A stretch of DNA of 64,000 nucleotides from an uncultured Prevotellaceae bacterium (GCA_937877605.1 CALFJA010000086.1:5341-69340); one strand, 5' to 3'. Positions 44,414 through 54,374 are shown, counted from the first letter of the stretch. Program-made: numbers and translations. The notes: a model not told the origin generated them from the letters alone.

Positions 44414-45061
44414 TTAATTACTTTTTGGCATTGGCTGTGTCGGCGGACGGAAGTGCTCTATTTCCTGTTGGTCGGCCTTTCGCAGCGTATCACCACCGTC
44501 GATGTCGCCCCTGTCGAACGACCCACGGGTGTTGGATATGTAGTATTTCGTCATTTGGTCGTCACTGCGGAAATAGCTTCCTTCCAGTTCACGGTCAGGA
44601 GTAATCAGCCGGGAATACTTGTTAGAATAGAGTTCATGGTTCAGTTCGTCCCAGAACAGTTCGTCACTATAATAGCGCAGGCCGTCGGCCGTTGAGATGC
44701 GAACACGCGAACGCAGTTCCCATCGCTTCTCTACATCGTAATAGTAGGCCGTATCGCATTGAATATAGGACTGGACATGGAATTTCTCATCAAACTGCTC
44801 AAGGAAGAGTCCTTTCTCAAATATCCAGCGGGAGGGACGGATATTCTGGTTCACTTGCCATTCTTCGCTGACGATCCGGTATTTCAGGATGCCAGAATCG
44901 GACACAAGCGTATTCACGCCATAGCTGGTCATGATAGCCACAGAGTCCTCAGGATGGATAGGAGGCGCCGTATGTTCCTTTTGTCTTGAACAGGCAAAGA
45001 ACAACAGACATGTACATCCGACTAACAGGAGCCTTACCGGAGTCTTTCCTACGAGCTGCAT
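44414..45061 (-). CDS. lptC: LPS export protein LptC
   Basis: The 215-residue protein has an N-terminal hydrophobic segment ending LLFFACSRQK, a lipobox with Cys. The beta-jellyroll body (SYGVNTLVSDSGILKYRIVS and RVRISTADGLRYYSDELFWD) is the OstA/LptC-type fold that passes lipopolysaccharide from the inner to the outer membrane. It lies between the outer-membrane protein gene and the CNNM gene, the usual Bacteroidetes arrangement. Confidence 0.87.
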   Translation of the reverse strand: MQLVGKTPVRLLLVGCTCLLFFACSRQKEHTAPPIHPEDSVAIMTSYGVNTLVSDSGILKYRIVSEEWQVNQNIRPSRWIFEKGLFLEQFDEKFHVQSYIQCDTAYYYDVEKRWELRSRVRISTADGLRYYSDELFWDELNHELYSNKYSRLITPDRELEGSYFRSDDQMTKYYISNTRGSFDRGDIDGGDTLRKADQQEIEHFRPPTQPMPKSN

Positions 45062-45076
45062 ATTATAGCGTTTGAC

Positions 45077-46375
45077 TTATTCAACCTTCCACTTGGCAAA
45101 CCAACGCTCGTTGAAAGTTATGCCCACACATATCCGGAAGGTATTCTCCTTAATCAGCTGGGCGGCATCCATACGGGCATATTGCACGCCGAGATTAAGG
45201 ATGGAACGGTTGTTATATCCGTTTACTATAGGTATACCAAGACCCATGCTCACACTCATTTCCTTAGGGCCGTCCAGACCATTTATCTTAAGATAGGGTG
45301 TGGCATAGGAAACACCGGCACGATAACGCATGCGCTGAAAGAATTTACGCCCGTATTCCTTTGGGCAGTATTCGCCACCGAAGGTTATCTTGTGTCGATC
45401 GTCAAACTGATTGTCTGCCAGCGCATAGGTTGATACACCGCCGGTAGTCGAATAGATTGGGAATTGGGTCTTTGCCCATTTCTGGAGCGAGTAGTCCAGG
45501 CCTATCTTCCAGCGATTGGAATGATTCCAGAGCAGTCCAACGGCAAAGGAAGAAGGCAGTTCCAGGCCATCCTTCACTGTAAATGTTTCCGTTTCGGTCA
45601 CCTGTGTCTGCGCATTTGTAGAAGAAACGGTACAGGTTGGATCGGCTCCGAGGTTATGCCCGAGCGAATAAGTTGCACCGAGGGTCAGGCTGTTCTGCTT
45701 TGACAGCCGGGCAGTATACTGCACACCCAAGTCCACTTTGTAACTGCTCACCGAGGCGCTGTAGGCTTTCGACACCGTATTTGTCGTATTGTCGCTGTAC
45801 TCGTTCACCACAGAGCGGTCGAAGTCGCCCCAGAGATACCCGACATTAACACCGAAAGAGAAGCCTTTCAAGGGTTCCCAGCCAATTCCAAGATATGCCT
45901 CGTGCAGTCCGCCGGAACCAGTATAGGTGTTGGTATAGGTGGTAGTGCCGATGCCTCCCACGCGGTTAGTGGTTGAATAGTTATACCCAACATTGGTAAT
46001 CGGTATCAGGCCGAAGCTGACACCCACATGCCTGAAGGCACGGAAACCGGCAACAATATACTCCAAATCGGCATTGTTGGCATTGATTTTCTGGTTGTTT
46101 TCGGTGAAGTTGGTCAACTGCCCGGACACGCCTATGTCGAAAATAAACGACAGGGAGTCCACCGAGGAGTAGGAGGCCGGATTCAGGTGGTTCACCTGAT
46201 TGTGCTCACGGAAGCCTAATGCCAGTCCGTTCATGCCACGGTTAAAACCACTGGTCTGCTCGGAAAGGTAACCAAGGCCATACTGGCTATATGGTGAATT
46301 TGTTCCACTTTGTGCGTTTGCGAGGTGTGAGACTGTCAGCGCAAGGGCTAACACAACTATCGTTTTAACTTTCAT
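45077..46375 (-). CDS. Outer-membrane beta-barrel protein (FadL/OmpP1-like)
   Basis: The 432-residue protein has a signal peptide (MKVKTIVVLALALTVSHLANA) followed by many alternating Tyr/Phe-rich beta-strands, such as SPYSQYGLGYLSEQTSGFNR and VGVSFGLIPITNVGYNYSTT. It ends in IRVCVGITFNERWF-like sequence (RICVGITFNERWFAKWKVE). The NHLNPASYSSVDSL motif resembles the FadL/OmpP1-type conserved Asn-Pro loop. It is probably a transport porin, substrate unknown. It precedes lptC on the same strand. Confidence 0.78.
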   Translation of the reverse strand: MKVKTIVVLALALTVSHLANAQSGTNSPYSQYGLGYLSEQTSGFNRGMNGLALGFREHNQVNHLNPASYSSVDSLSFIFDIGVSGQLTNFTENNQKINANNADLEYIVAGFRAFRHVGVSFGLIPITNVGYNYSTTNRVGGIGTTTYTNTYTGSGGLHEAYLGIGWEPLKGFSFGVNVGYLWGDFDRSVVNEYSDNTTNTVSKAYSASVSSYKVDLGVQYTARLSKQNSLTLGATYSLGHNLGADPTCTVSSTNAQTQVTETETFTVKDGLELPSSFAVGLLWNHSNRWKIGLDYSLQKWAKTQFPIYSTTGGVSTYALADNQFDDRHKITFGGEYCPKEYGRKFFQRMRYRAGVSYATPYLKINGLDGPKEMSVSMGLGIPIVNGYNNRSILNLGVQYARMDAAQLIKENTFRICVGITFNERWFAKWKVE

Positions 46376-46494
46376 TATAATATAATGTTTCGTTTTGTTG
46401 CCGGAAAACTCATCGGCAATACTGTGATTTCAATTCAACGGGCAAAATTATTAAAAAAATCCAAATACGCGAACGATAACTACAAAATATAAAG

Positions 46495-46502
46495 TATTTT
46501 TG
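46495..46502 (+). promoter_or_regulatory. Putative -7 element very close to the DUF4105 start
   Basis: TATTTTTG ends only four bases before the ATG at 46507. If used, the mRNA would be nearly leaderless. No clear -33 TTTG is found. Confidence 0.4.
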
Positions 46503-46506
46503 CATC

Positions 46507-47814
46507 ATGAAACATTTCACCCGGCATATTTTCATTATTGGGCTCTGCTTTTCACTTTTTTTTAACTTTGCGAAGGCATATCCCCAGTCCACAGCCCACC
46601 AAGAAACGCTTCAGGCTGACAGCATACACGGCAGCTACACCTTCAGCCTGCTCACTTGTGGCCCTGGCAGCGAGTCCTACACGCTGTACGGACACACGGC
46701 CATTCGCATCGTCAACGAGGTTGCCGGCGAGGATTTCGTCATCAACTATGGCATCTTTTCCTTCAACCAGCCGCATTTCATGCTGCGTTTCTTACTGGGG
46801 AAACCCGACTATCGGGTCGAAGCCGTGCCTTTCGCTTATTTCATTCAGGAATATCAGTTAGAGCACCGCTGGGTTAAGGAACAAGTGCTACAACTCACAA
46901 ACACGGAAAAAGAGACATTGATGAAAGCCATCGCCAACAATCTGCGCCCTGAGAACAGCACTTATCGCTACAACATCTTCACCGCCAACTGCACCACAAA
47001 GGCCGCCGACATCATCGAAAGTTCCTTGCAGCATCCCTTGCATGCACCATCGCCGGCTCAGAGCACCTACCGCAGCGAAGTGCATAAATACCTGAAATCC
47101 CACCCATGGAATCGCTTTGGCGTTGATTTGCTGCTCGGTGTCAATGCCGATAGGATTCTTCCGCAGGACAAGCAAGTGTTTCTTCCCGAACACCTGTCCG
47201 ATTATTTCGGTGCAGCGAAAACGGAATACGAAGAAAACACCGACAAATCAGATGCCCAGGAGAGTACACTCACACCCTTTGTCTCAGCCACAAACATGCT
47301 GAATCCGCCCACGGAGTCTGCAGGTTCGAACGAAACACCCTTGACAACAGTCTGTTCGCCACGCAATTTATTGTCTTTCATTGCATTACTGGTAATCGTT
47401 CTATCTTTTTGCGGATACCGTAGAAAGCGCTTTTTCGTCCCGTTTGACATTGCCATCGCCTCTATTCTGGGGATAGCGGGCTGCGCACTGCTGTTCATGG
47501 CTTTCTCCGAGCATCCTACGGTAAGCCTCAACACGCACATACTCCTGCTGAATCCGCTGTACCTCTTCTGTATTTGCCCGTTGATAGGCATCAGCCGTCG
47601 CAACAAATCAGCGATGGTCAACCCTGACGAGTATCGCCAGTCCAAACCCGTTCGCATCTTTTTGTGCGGTGTTATTGTCCTTTGCGCACCACTGTTCATA
47701 CTCTCTTCGCTCATACAGCAACACGCCGACGGGACTCTGCTGCTAAGCGTAGCGCTCTTCATACGCTATTATTTCTTGCTTTTCCGACAGGCCAGCCCTG
47801 CCGCATCCCGGTAG
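46507..47814 (+). CDS. DUF4105 membrane protein
   Basis: The 435-residue protein has a signal peptide (MKHFTRHIFIIGLCFSLFFN) and an N-terminal DUF4105 domain (about 40-200: SLLTCGPGSESYTLYGHTAI, YNIFTANCTTKAADIIE). The conserved His and Cys suggest a papain-like NlpC-type fold. The C-terminal part has four or five transmembrane helices (from NLLSFIALLVIVLSF, about residue 285). Function is unknown, and a peptidase or lipid-linked role is possible from the His/Cys pair. Confidence 0.78.
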   Translation: MKHFTRHIFIIGLCFSLFFNFAKAYPQSTAHQETLQADSIHGSYTFSLLTCGPGSESYTLYGHTAIRIVNEVAGEDFVINYGIFSFNQPHFMLRFLLGKPDYRVEAVPFAYFIQEYQLEHRWVKEQVLQLTNTEKETLMKAIANNLRPENSTYRYNIFTANCTTKAADIIESSLQHPLHAPSPAQSTYRSEVHKYLKSHPWNRFGVDLLLGVNADRILPQDKQVFLPEHLSDYFGAAKTEYEENTDKSDAQESTLTPFVSATNMLNPPTESAGSNETPLTTVCSPRNLLSFIALLVIVLSFCGYRRKRFFVPFDIAIASILGIAGCALLFMAFSEHPTVSLNTHILLLNPLYLFCICPLIGISRRNKSAMVNPDEYRQSKPVRIFLCGVIVLCAPLFILSSLIQQHADGTLLLSVALFIRYYFLLFRQASPAASR

Positions 47815-48771
47815 CAGGAAGGCATCAAGTCCACAGACTGCCCCTCTTCCGTTCTTTCGTCAGGATTTTCCTCTGCGCTTAACCATCTTCTTTTCCATAG
47901 AGCAACAACACCATCACTTACGGAAAAGGAAAGCGCAGAGAGCCTGCAACGCATTACCTCCCACCGGCACATTTGGCCCAATCACCGAAACCGTAAAAAA
48001 GGGCGACACATTTTTCGGACTTTTAAAAGGCTTTTATACGACTGGCATTAACAGCCATTCACATTTCTTAACTTAAAACGGACTGTAAAACCATACTTTT
48101 CGCAAAATGAAAAGATAGTTTTTGCAGAACAAAAGGCATCCAGTTGCAGGGCAAAACCTACCCAGTAGCAATCTCAACATTCCAAAAACGCCGGAAAAGA
48201 GTTCGCAACTCGCTGGTTGTCAGCAGAACTTTCGAATACAGGCATTTCTCCATCCGGGTGGCAACACATCCCACTACGCACTTTTTAACACGGCAGAAAT
48301 GTTAAGAAAATGCGATTTTAGTAAGAATAGTTGACAAAATCCAATTTGTAAATTAGGCATGTACACGCATACAAAAGGATGATAAGAATGACAATTATAG
48401 AGCAACTGACAAGAGGAAAGCACTGGACAAAATCACGAATAAGAAAGAAACAATCCTTTTCCGCGAGAAAAATGGTTGACTTGAAAGGTGACTTTAATCA
48501 AATTATGTAATACTTTTACTCTCAAAGGGTAACGATTACAGAAACTGAAAATTGGATGTAAAAATCCTGCCTTCCAAAATCTTAAAATATGTAAAAATCG
48601 AAAATAATTTTCAAAATTACTCCCAAGGAATTTCTTTTTTGTTTTACCTTTGCAGCAAATCAGGTTTACAAATTTGAAAACTTTGCGGCGCAAATTTGAA
48701 CAGGAAGTTGTCCAAAACGGAAAACTTTCCGGAAAATTTTCGACGAAAAGTTTTCCAAAACAAACAATAAA
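47815..48771. other. Long intergenic region and nrdD leader
   Basis: About 950 bp without a credible gene. A -7-like TACCTTTG lies at 48645-48652. The leader that follows can form GGAAAACTTT (48719-48728) with AAAGTTTTCC (48747-48756), ending 16 bp before the nrdD ATG. CAAATTTG occurs twice (48669 and 48690), flanking the stem. No NrdR box or cobalamin riboswitch was recognised. The remainder is low in coding signal. Confidence 0.5.
48719..48756 (+). promoter_or_regulatory. Hairpin in the nrdD leader
   Basis: A perfect 10-bp inverted repeat in the 5' leader stands just upstream of nrdD, with a further self-complementary AAAATTTT in its loop. It could control translation or mRNA decay (inference). 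Confidence 0.5.
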
Positions 48772-50877
48772 ATGGAAATTAAAAACTTTACCATCACCAA
48801 GCGCGGAGGAGAACAGGCACGCTTCTCCCTTGACAAAATCATGAACGCTGTCATCAAGGCGTTCGAATCGGTCGGAGAACCGGCCGACTTAGGCTCCATC
48901 TCAAAGATTCTCAGCCACTTAGACATTAAAGAAGGCATCACCGTCGAGGAAATCCAAAACCAGGTTGAGGAATCCTTGATGCGTGAGGGACACTTCAAGG
49001 TAGCCAAGTCGTTCATGCTCTATCGGCAACAGCACACCGAAGACCGCGAAACACTCGAAAAATTGAACTTTTTGACAGACTATGTCGATTCAGTCAACGC
49101 GGCAACCGGTTCAAAGTATGACGCCAATGCAAATGTCGAACATAAAAATATTGCAACATTGATTGGCGAACTGCCCAAGGCAAGTTTCATTCGACTGAAT
49201 CGCCGCCTCTTGACAGACCGGATTAAGAAAATGTACGGCAAGGAACTGGCCGACAAGTATCTGGACCTCCTTTCCCACCATTTCATCTACAAGAACGACG
49301 AGACCTCACTTGCCAACTACTGCGCATCCATTACCATGTACCCATGGTTGATTGGCGGTACCACCAGCATCGGCGGCAATTCCACGGCCCCGACCAACCT
49401 CAAATCGTTCTGCGGCGGCTTCGTCAACATGGTATTCATGGTATCCAGCATGCTCTCCGGTGCCTGCGCAACGCCCGAGTTCCTCATGTACCTTAATTAT
49501 TTTATAGGCTTGGAATATGGTAAAGAATATTATAAAGAACCTGACAAGGTTGTCGACCTCTCCACCAAACAGCGTACAATTGACAAGATGATTACCGACT
49601 GTTTCGAGCAGATTGTCTACTCCATTAACCAGCCCACCGGTGCCCGCAACTACCAAGCCGTGTTCTGGAATGTGGCTTACTACGACCGCTACTACTTCGA
49701 GAGCCTGTTCGGCGAGTTCTATTTCCCCGACGGAAGCCAGCCCGACTGGAACGGACTTTCCTGGCTGCAGAAGCGCTTTATGAAGTGGTTCAACCAGGAA
49801 CGTCTCAAGACCGTGCTCACATTCCCCGTGGAAACAATGGCACTGCTCACCAAAGACGGCGAATGCCTTGATAAGGAATGGGGCGACTTTACCGCCGAGA
49901 TGTATGCCGAAGGGCACTCGTTCTTTACCTACATGAGCGACAATGCCGACTCACTGAGTTCCTGCTGCCGCCTGCGCAACGAGATCCAGGACAACGGATT
50001 CAGTTATACGCTGGGGGCTGGAGGTGTTTCCACTGGTTCGAAAAGCGTGCTTACAGTCAATCTGAACCGCTCCATTCAGTATGCCGTGAACAACGGACTG
50101 GACTACAAGGAATTCCTGGGCGAGATTATCGACCTCTGCCACAAGGTACAGACGGCCTACAACGAAAATCTCAAGGACATGCAGGCACACGGCATGCTAC
50201 CTCTGTTCGACGCCGGCTACATCAACATTGGACGCCAGTATCTCACCATCGGCATCAACGGCCTGGTGGAAGCTGCTGAGTTCTTGGGGCTGAAGATAAC
50301 GGACAATCCTGAGTACCTGAAGTTCGTTCAGGGCGTGCTGGGCATCGTGGAGAAATACAACAAGCAGTACCGCACCAAGGATGTGATGTTCAACTGCGAG
50401 ATGATTCCCGCCGAGAATGTAGGCGTGAAGCATGCAAAATGGGACCGTGAGGACGGCTACTTCGTTCCGCGCGACTGCTACAACAGTTATTTCTATGTAG
50501 TAGAGGACGACTCCCTGAACATCATTGACAAGTTCAAGCTCCACGGAGCCCCCTATATTGAACACCTCACCGGCGGTTCCGCCCTCCACATGAACCTGGA
50601 AGAACACCTGTCGAAGGCTCAATATGCCCAGTTGCTCAAGGTGGCTGCCAAGGAAGGATGCAACTATTTCACCTTCAACATCCCCAATACGCTTTGCAAC
50701 GACTGCGGGCACATCGACAAGCGTTACCTGAAGGAATGCCCGCACTGCCACTCCAAGAATGTAGACTACATGACCCGCATCATCGGTTACCTGAAGCGCG
50801 TGAGCAACTTCTCACAGGCACGCCAGGAAGAAGCCGCCCGCCGCTACTATGCAGGCCAGAAACAGTACACCGTATAA
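48772..50877 (+). CDS. nrdD: Anaerobic ribonucleoside-triphosphate reductase
   Basis: This 701-residue class III enzyme makes deoxyribonucleotides without oxygen. Residues about 1-100 are an ATP-cone (FTITKRGGEQARFSLDKIMN). The catalytic body has EFLMYLNYFIGLEYG and FSYTLGAGGVSTGSKSVLTV. A C-terminal zinc site CNDCGHIDKRYLKECPHCHS precedes the glycyl-radical segment TRIIGYLKRVSNF. The activase gene nrdG follows after 18 bp. Confidence 0.94.
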   Translation: MEIKNFTITKRGGEQARFSLDKIMNAVIKAFESVGEPADLGSISKILSHLDIKEGITVEEIQNQVEESLMREGHFKVAKSFMLYRQQHTEDRETLEKLNFLTDYVDSVNAATGSKYDANANVEHKNIATLIGELPKASFIRLNRRLLTDRIKKMYGKELADKYLDLLSHHFIYKNDETSLANYCASITMYPWLIGGTTSIGGNSTAPTNLKSFCGGFVNMVFMVSSMLSGACATPEFLMYLNYFIGLEYGKEYYKEPDKVVDLSTKQRTIDKMITDCFEQIVYSINQPTGARNYQAVFWNVAYYDRYYFESLFGEFYFPDGSQPDWNGLSWLQKRFMKWFNQERLKTVLTFPVETMALLTKDGECLDKEWGDFTAEMYAEGHSFFTYMSDNADSLSSCCRLRNEIQDNGFSYTLGAGGVSTGSKSVLTVNLNRSIQYAVNNGLDYKEFLGEIIDLCHKVQTAYNENLKDMQAHGMLPLFDAGYINIGRQYLTIGINGLVEAAEFLGLKITDNPEYLKFVQGVLGIVEKYNKQYRTKDVMFNCEMIPAENVGVKHAKWDREDGYFVPRDCYNSYFYVVEDDSLNIIDKFKLHGAPYIEHLTGGSALHMNLEEHLSKAQYAQLLKVAAKEGCNYFTFNIPNTLCNDCGHIDKRYLKECPHCHSKNVDYMTRIIGYLKRVSNFSQARQEEAARRYYAGQKQYTV

Positions 50878-50895
50878 AACTGCGGGTAGCACAGT

Positions 50896-51363
50896 ATGCT
50901 TAAATTCGTCAATACAGGTATTGTCTTTCAGGAGATTCCCGACGAGGTGACGCTGTCCATCAACATCTCGCGCTGTCCCTGCCATTGCCCGGGCTGTCAC
51001 AGTCAGTACCTGGCAGAAGATATCGGTGAGGACCTCACGCCAGAAGTAATCGACCGTTTTGCCAGGGACTATGGAAAAGACATTACCTGTATTGCTTTTA
51101 TGGGCGGCGATGCCGAGCCCGCCTATGTCGACAGCCTTGCCTGTTATGTGCATGAAAGGCATCCCCGTTTCCGCGTAGCATGGTACAGCGGACGCACCGT
51201 TATCTCGAGAGACATCAACCGGAACAATTTCGACTACATCAAGATCGGGCCCTACATATCACACCTGGGGGCGCTGAACAAGCCTACCACCAATCAACGG
51301 CTGTACAAGAAGAAGGGCGACGGCGAATTCGTGGACATCACTTCCCGGTTCTGGAAGAAGTAA
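50896..51363 (+). CDS. nrdG: Anaerobic ribonucleotide reductase activase
   Basis: This 155-residue radical-SAM protein installs the glycyl radical on NrdD. The cluster motif is the CxxxCxxC of SRCPCHCPGCHSQ near residue 27-35. The rest (CIAFMGGDAEPAYVDSLACY, YIKIGPYI) is the usual short activase fold. It is cotranscribed with nrdD, and the regulator gene begins 21 bp later. Confidence 0.92.
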   Translation: MLKFVNTGIVFQEIPDEVTLSINISRCPCHCPGCHSQYLAEDIGEDLTPEVIDRFARDYGKDITCIAFMGGDAEPAYVDSLACYVHERHPRFRVAWYSGRTVISRDINRNNFDYIKIGPYISHLGALNKPTTNQRLYKKKGDGEFVDITSRFWKK

Positions 51364-51384
51364 CTCTATTCACGACCGACACCT

Positions 51385-51987
51385 ATGAACGGAACAAGAC
51401 ACCAGCCCGCCATAGCCATAATCGACGCAAACACCCTGTCGGCCATCGGTCTGAAGCAGTTGTTACAGCAGGTGATGCCGTTCATGCAGATAACTTGCCT
51501 GCCTTCTGTGGCAGCCCTCCGTCGTGAAGATATCGGCAAGTTTTTCCATTATTTCGCATCGATGGACATTGTCCTTGCCGAGATGCCGTTTTTTCTTGAG
51601 CACCGGCGGAAGACCATCGTACTCTCCCACTCCACGAAGTCCGACTCCCGTATGGACCATTTCCACCACCTTTTCATTGATCAACCCGAACAGGAACTTA
51701 TCCGCTCACTGCTGGTGCTGGTACAGATGGCGCACGGACATGGCGAGCATTTGCCCCTTCAAAAGAAGGGACAGTCGGCAAAGGTACTCACCCAACGGGA
51801 GATTGAAGTGCTGTCACTCATCGTAAGGGGGTTCATCAACAAGGAAATTGCCGACCGGCTGCACATCAGCCTGACCACCGTCATCAGCCACCGGAAAAAC
51901 ATCACGGGCAAATTGGGGCTGCGCAGTATCGGCGCCCTGACCATCTATGCCGTGATGCAGGGATATGTAGACATATCGGAGATATAA
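51385..51987 (+). CDS. LuxR-type regulator with degenerate receiver domain
   Basis: The 200-residue protein has a receiver-like N-terminal part (AIAIIDANTLSAIGLKQLLQ) and a LuxR helix-turn-helix near 135-195 (LTQREIEVLSLIVRGFINKE, then TTVISHRKNITGKLGLRS). In the receiver the acidic pair is IIDAN (one Asp, Asp14, with Ala15) and the usual phosphoacceptor position is Glu66 (DIVLAEMP). It may therefore be active without phosphorylation. It lies behind nrdG, and no histidine kinase is adjacent. Confidence 0.8.
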   Translation: MNGTRHQPAIAIIDANTLSAIGLKQLLQQVMPFMQITCLPSVAALRREDIGKFFHYFASMDIVLAEMPFFLEHRRKTIVLSHSTKSDSRMDHFHHLFIDQPEQELIRSLLVLVQMAHGHGEHLPLQKKGQSAKVLTQREIEVLSLIVRGFINKEIADRLHISLTTVISHRKNITGKLGLRSIGALTIYAVMQGYVDISEI

Positions 51988-52017
51988 TAAGATTTTTGCT
52001 GTTGTCTTTCTTCCGGC

Positions 52018-53307
52018 CTACAGGAAGGGTGCCAGAAGATGTGCAAACCATCCGACGAACTTTTTCCACGGCGTCCGCCAGCCGTTCCATGTTTCCTGTG
52101 TCAGCAGGAAACTGCGGTGCTTGTCACGCTCGAAGAGGGCATCCATCTCCGCCGTTGTCGACGGATCCACGACGATGACATTCTCCTCGTAGTCGAAGTT
52201 CAGGCTCCGTGCGTTGAGGTTGGCACTGCCAAGAGTGCAGAACCTGCCGTCGACCATCATGATTTTCGTATGATGGAAACCCGGTTCAAACATCCAGACC
52301 TTGCACCCCCGCTTCATCAGTTGATGGGCATTATAGAAGCCGCAGTCGGGTGTCAGGGGGATATCGCTCTTCACCGACAGCATGATTTCCACTTTCACTC
52401 CTCTTTTCACAGCGCTGCGAAGCGCTTTTTTTATGCCGTGATTCAGGGTGAAGTATGGGTTGATGAGTTTGATGCTGTCCTGGGCCAGGTCGATGGCAGT
52501 AGTGTAGAACTTGCGTATGATTTTGTTGGTGACCGTGGGTTCCCTGTTGATGATGCCTATCATCTTCCTGCCAGCAGCGAGAGCGGTGTCTGCTGCGAGC
52601 ATGGGCATATAGCGTTCGGGAGGACATCCGTAGTAGTATTGCGGTCCGTGAACATTCTGGTGCGTGACTTTATTCCATATTTTGAGGAATATTTTTTGCA
52701 GGGAGTTCACCTCGTCGCCCTCGATGCGGCAGTGCATATCGTGCCATTCGCCGACGACATCCGTACCGTTGATGTAGTAGTCGGCCACATTCATGCCTCC
52801 GGTATAGGCCACCTTGCCGTCGATGACGACTATCTTGCGGTGGTCGCGGGAGAAAGCGTGGTTGATCCAGGGGAAGCGCAGCGGGTCGAATTTCTTGATT
52901 TGTATGCCTCGCTGACGGATGAATTTCAGGTGTTTCCGCGTGAGCGGCTGGTTGTTCGATGCATTGCCGAAGGCATCGAACAACGCACGCACCTCCACGC
53001 CGGCGGCGGCACGCTCGGCCAGCAGGTCGAACAGCAGGCTGGCTATGGAGTCGTTCCTGAAGTTGAAATATTCCAGGTGTATGCTGTGACGGGCATTGCG
53101 GATGGCGAGGAAGAGGTCGTCGAACTTCTCCTGCCCCGACTCCAGCAGCACGATGGCATTGTTGCGTGAGAAAGTTACGCCCTCTCTTTCCATTGCTTCA
53201 ACCAGCAACGAGTCGGAAGTCGGCTCCTGTGCCCGTACGGCATTGCCTGCGAAGAGCGACAGGACAAGGAAGATGATGGTACAAAGGCGGTTCATTCTGC
53301 GAGGCAT
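52018..53307 (-). CDS. Secreted phospholipase D/cardiolipin synthase-like protein
   Basis: From the ATG at 53307 the protein has 429 residues. Two HKD motifs are seen: HRKIVVIDG near 156-164 (inside SRDHRKIVVIDGKVAYTGG) and HHTKIMMVDG near 345-354 (with GSANLNARSLNFDYEENVIV). A hydrophobic N-terminus (LCTIIFLVLSLFAGNAVRA) is a signal peptide, so action in the periplasm or at the membrane is expected. The start codon shares one base with the kdsD stop (ATG/TGA overlap). Confidence 0.85.
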   Translation of the reverse strand: MPRRMNRLCTIIFLVLSLFAGNAVRAQEPTSDSLLVEAMEREGVTFSRNNAIVLLESGQEKFDDLFLAIRNARHSIHLEYFNFRNDSIASLLFDLLAERAAAGVEVRALFDAFGNASNNQPLTRKHLKFIRQRGIQIKKFDPLRFPWINHAFSRDHRKIVVIDGKVAYTGGMNVADYYINGTDVVGEWHDMHCRIEGDEVNSLQKIFLKIWNKVTHQNVHGPQYYYGCPPERYMPMLAADTALAAGRKMIGIINREPTVTNKIIRKFYTTAIDLAQDSIKLINPYFTLNHGIKKALRSAVKRGVKVEIMLSVKSDIPLTPDCGFYNAHQLMKRGCKVWMFEPGFHHTKIMMVDGRFCTLGSANLNARSLNFDYEENVIVVDPSTTAEMDALFERDKHRSFLLTQETWNGWRTPWKKFVGWFAHLLAPFL

Positions 53308-54269
53308 CAAATCATGCATGAATAGTGGTCGACAATGCCCAGCAGATGTCTTTCCTTGTCCACTACGAGCACCGTATGGATTTTGTGACGGTGCATGATG
53401 CGTTGTATCTCTGTAATCTTGGTGTTCGGTGTAACGGTCTTGGGCTCCCGTGTCATGATGTCGCTGACGGTGTGGTCGAAGAACTTTGCCTGCCAGCGTT
53501 CCATGGCGCGGCGTATGTCACCGTCGGTGATGAGTCCCACCACCCGACCGTCCTCCAGCGAAACGCCCAGTCCCAGTTTTCCTTTGCTCACCAGGATGAT
53601 GGCCTCGCCCAGGTGCATGTCGGTGGGCACGATGGGAAGTTCGTCCGAGCGCATCACATCGGCCGCCGTGGTGAGCAGGCGCTTGCCAAGTTCACCGCCG
53701 GGATGGAACTGCGCGAAGTCCTTAGGCTTGAACTTCCGGAGCTGCATCAGTGCTATGGCCAGTGCATCGCCCATGGCCAGTGCTGCCGTGGTGCTGCTGG
53801 TGGGTGCCAGATTCAGCGGACAGGCTTCCTTCTTCACGCTTACGGTGATATGGATGGTGCTGTATTTTGCCAGGAGCGACTTCGGGTTGCGCGTCATTGA
53901 GACGATGGGTATCTCCATCTGCTGAAGCATTGGCACAAATCGGAGCAGTTCGTCGGTCTGCCCCGAGTTGCTCAGTGCCAGCACCACATCCTCTTTTGTT
54001 ATCACGCCGAGGTCACCGTGGAAGACATCCAGTGGATTGATGAAGAACGAGGGCGTGCCGGTGCTCGACAGCGTGGCGGCTATCTTCGCCCCCACATGCC
54101 CACTCTTGCCCACACCCGTGACGATAACTTTGCCATGGCAGCTGAAGATCAAATCGACAGCACGGTCGAAATTGTCATCCAACTGTGGTATCAGGTCGAG
54201 CAAGGCCTGTGCCTCGTCATGTAGACATTGTGCGGCAACCTCGCGAATGGCTGAAATATGATGGTCCAT
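53307..54269 (-). CDS. kdsD: D-arabinose 5-phosphate isomerase
   Basis: From the ATG at 54269 the protein has 320 residues. A SIS domain (VIVTGVGKSGHVGAKIAATL; PLDVFHGDLGVITKEDVVLA) is followed by KFKPKDFAQFHPGGELGKRL and two CBS domains. It makes arabinose 5-phosphate for KDO and LPS synthesis. An upstream ATG at 54290 exists, but AAGGAG, a ribosome-binding site, lies about 8 bases before the 54269 ATG, which decides the start. The phospholipase D gene overlaps its stop. Confidence 0.93.
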   Translation of the reverse strand: MDHHISAIREVAAQCLHDEAQALLDLIPQLDDNFDRAVDLIFSCHGKVIVTGVGKSGHVGAKIAATLSSTGTPSFFINPLDVFHGDLGVITKEDVVLALSNSGQTDELLRFVPMLQQMEIPIVSMTRNPKSLLAKYSTIHITVSVKKEACPLNLAPTSSTTAALAMGDALAIALMQLRKFKPKDFAQFHPGGELGKRLLTTAADVMRSDELPIVPTDMHLGEAIILVSKGKLGLGVSLEDGRVVGLITDGDIRRAMERWQAKFFDHTVSDIMTREPKTVTPNTKITEIQRIMHRHKIHTVLVVDKERHLLGIVDHYSCMI

Positions 54270-54314
54270 AAAGCGTTTCTCCTTATTCAATTTGAGAACT
54301 AATCATTCAACCTA

Positions 54315-54345
54315 CAAAGGTACACAAAAGTTGCAAAAAAGCAAC
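54315..54345 (-). promoter_or_regulatory. Putative promoter of kdsD
   Basis: On the minus strand, GTTG (complement of 54342-54345) is followed after 19 nt by TACCTTTG (complement of 54315-54322), close to the -33/-7 consensus. Confidence 0.5.
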
Positions 54346-54374
54346 TGAAAACGCCCCTGTTTTTCACTCGTTTT

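Noticed and set aside
48122..48334. 70-codon frame upstream of nrdD
   Set aside because: No coding signature; lies in a long spacer with low complexity.
48600..48771. Riboswitch or NrdR box before nrdD
   Set aside because: No cobalamin-riboswitch core and no palindromic NrdR boxes could be found; only a simple hairpin is supported.
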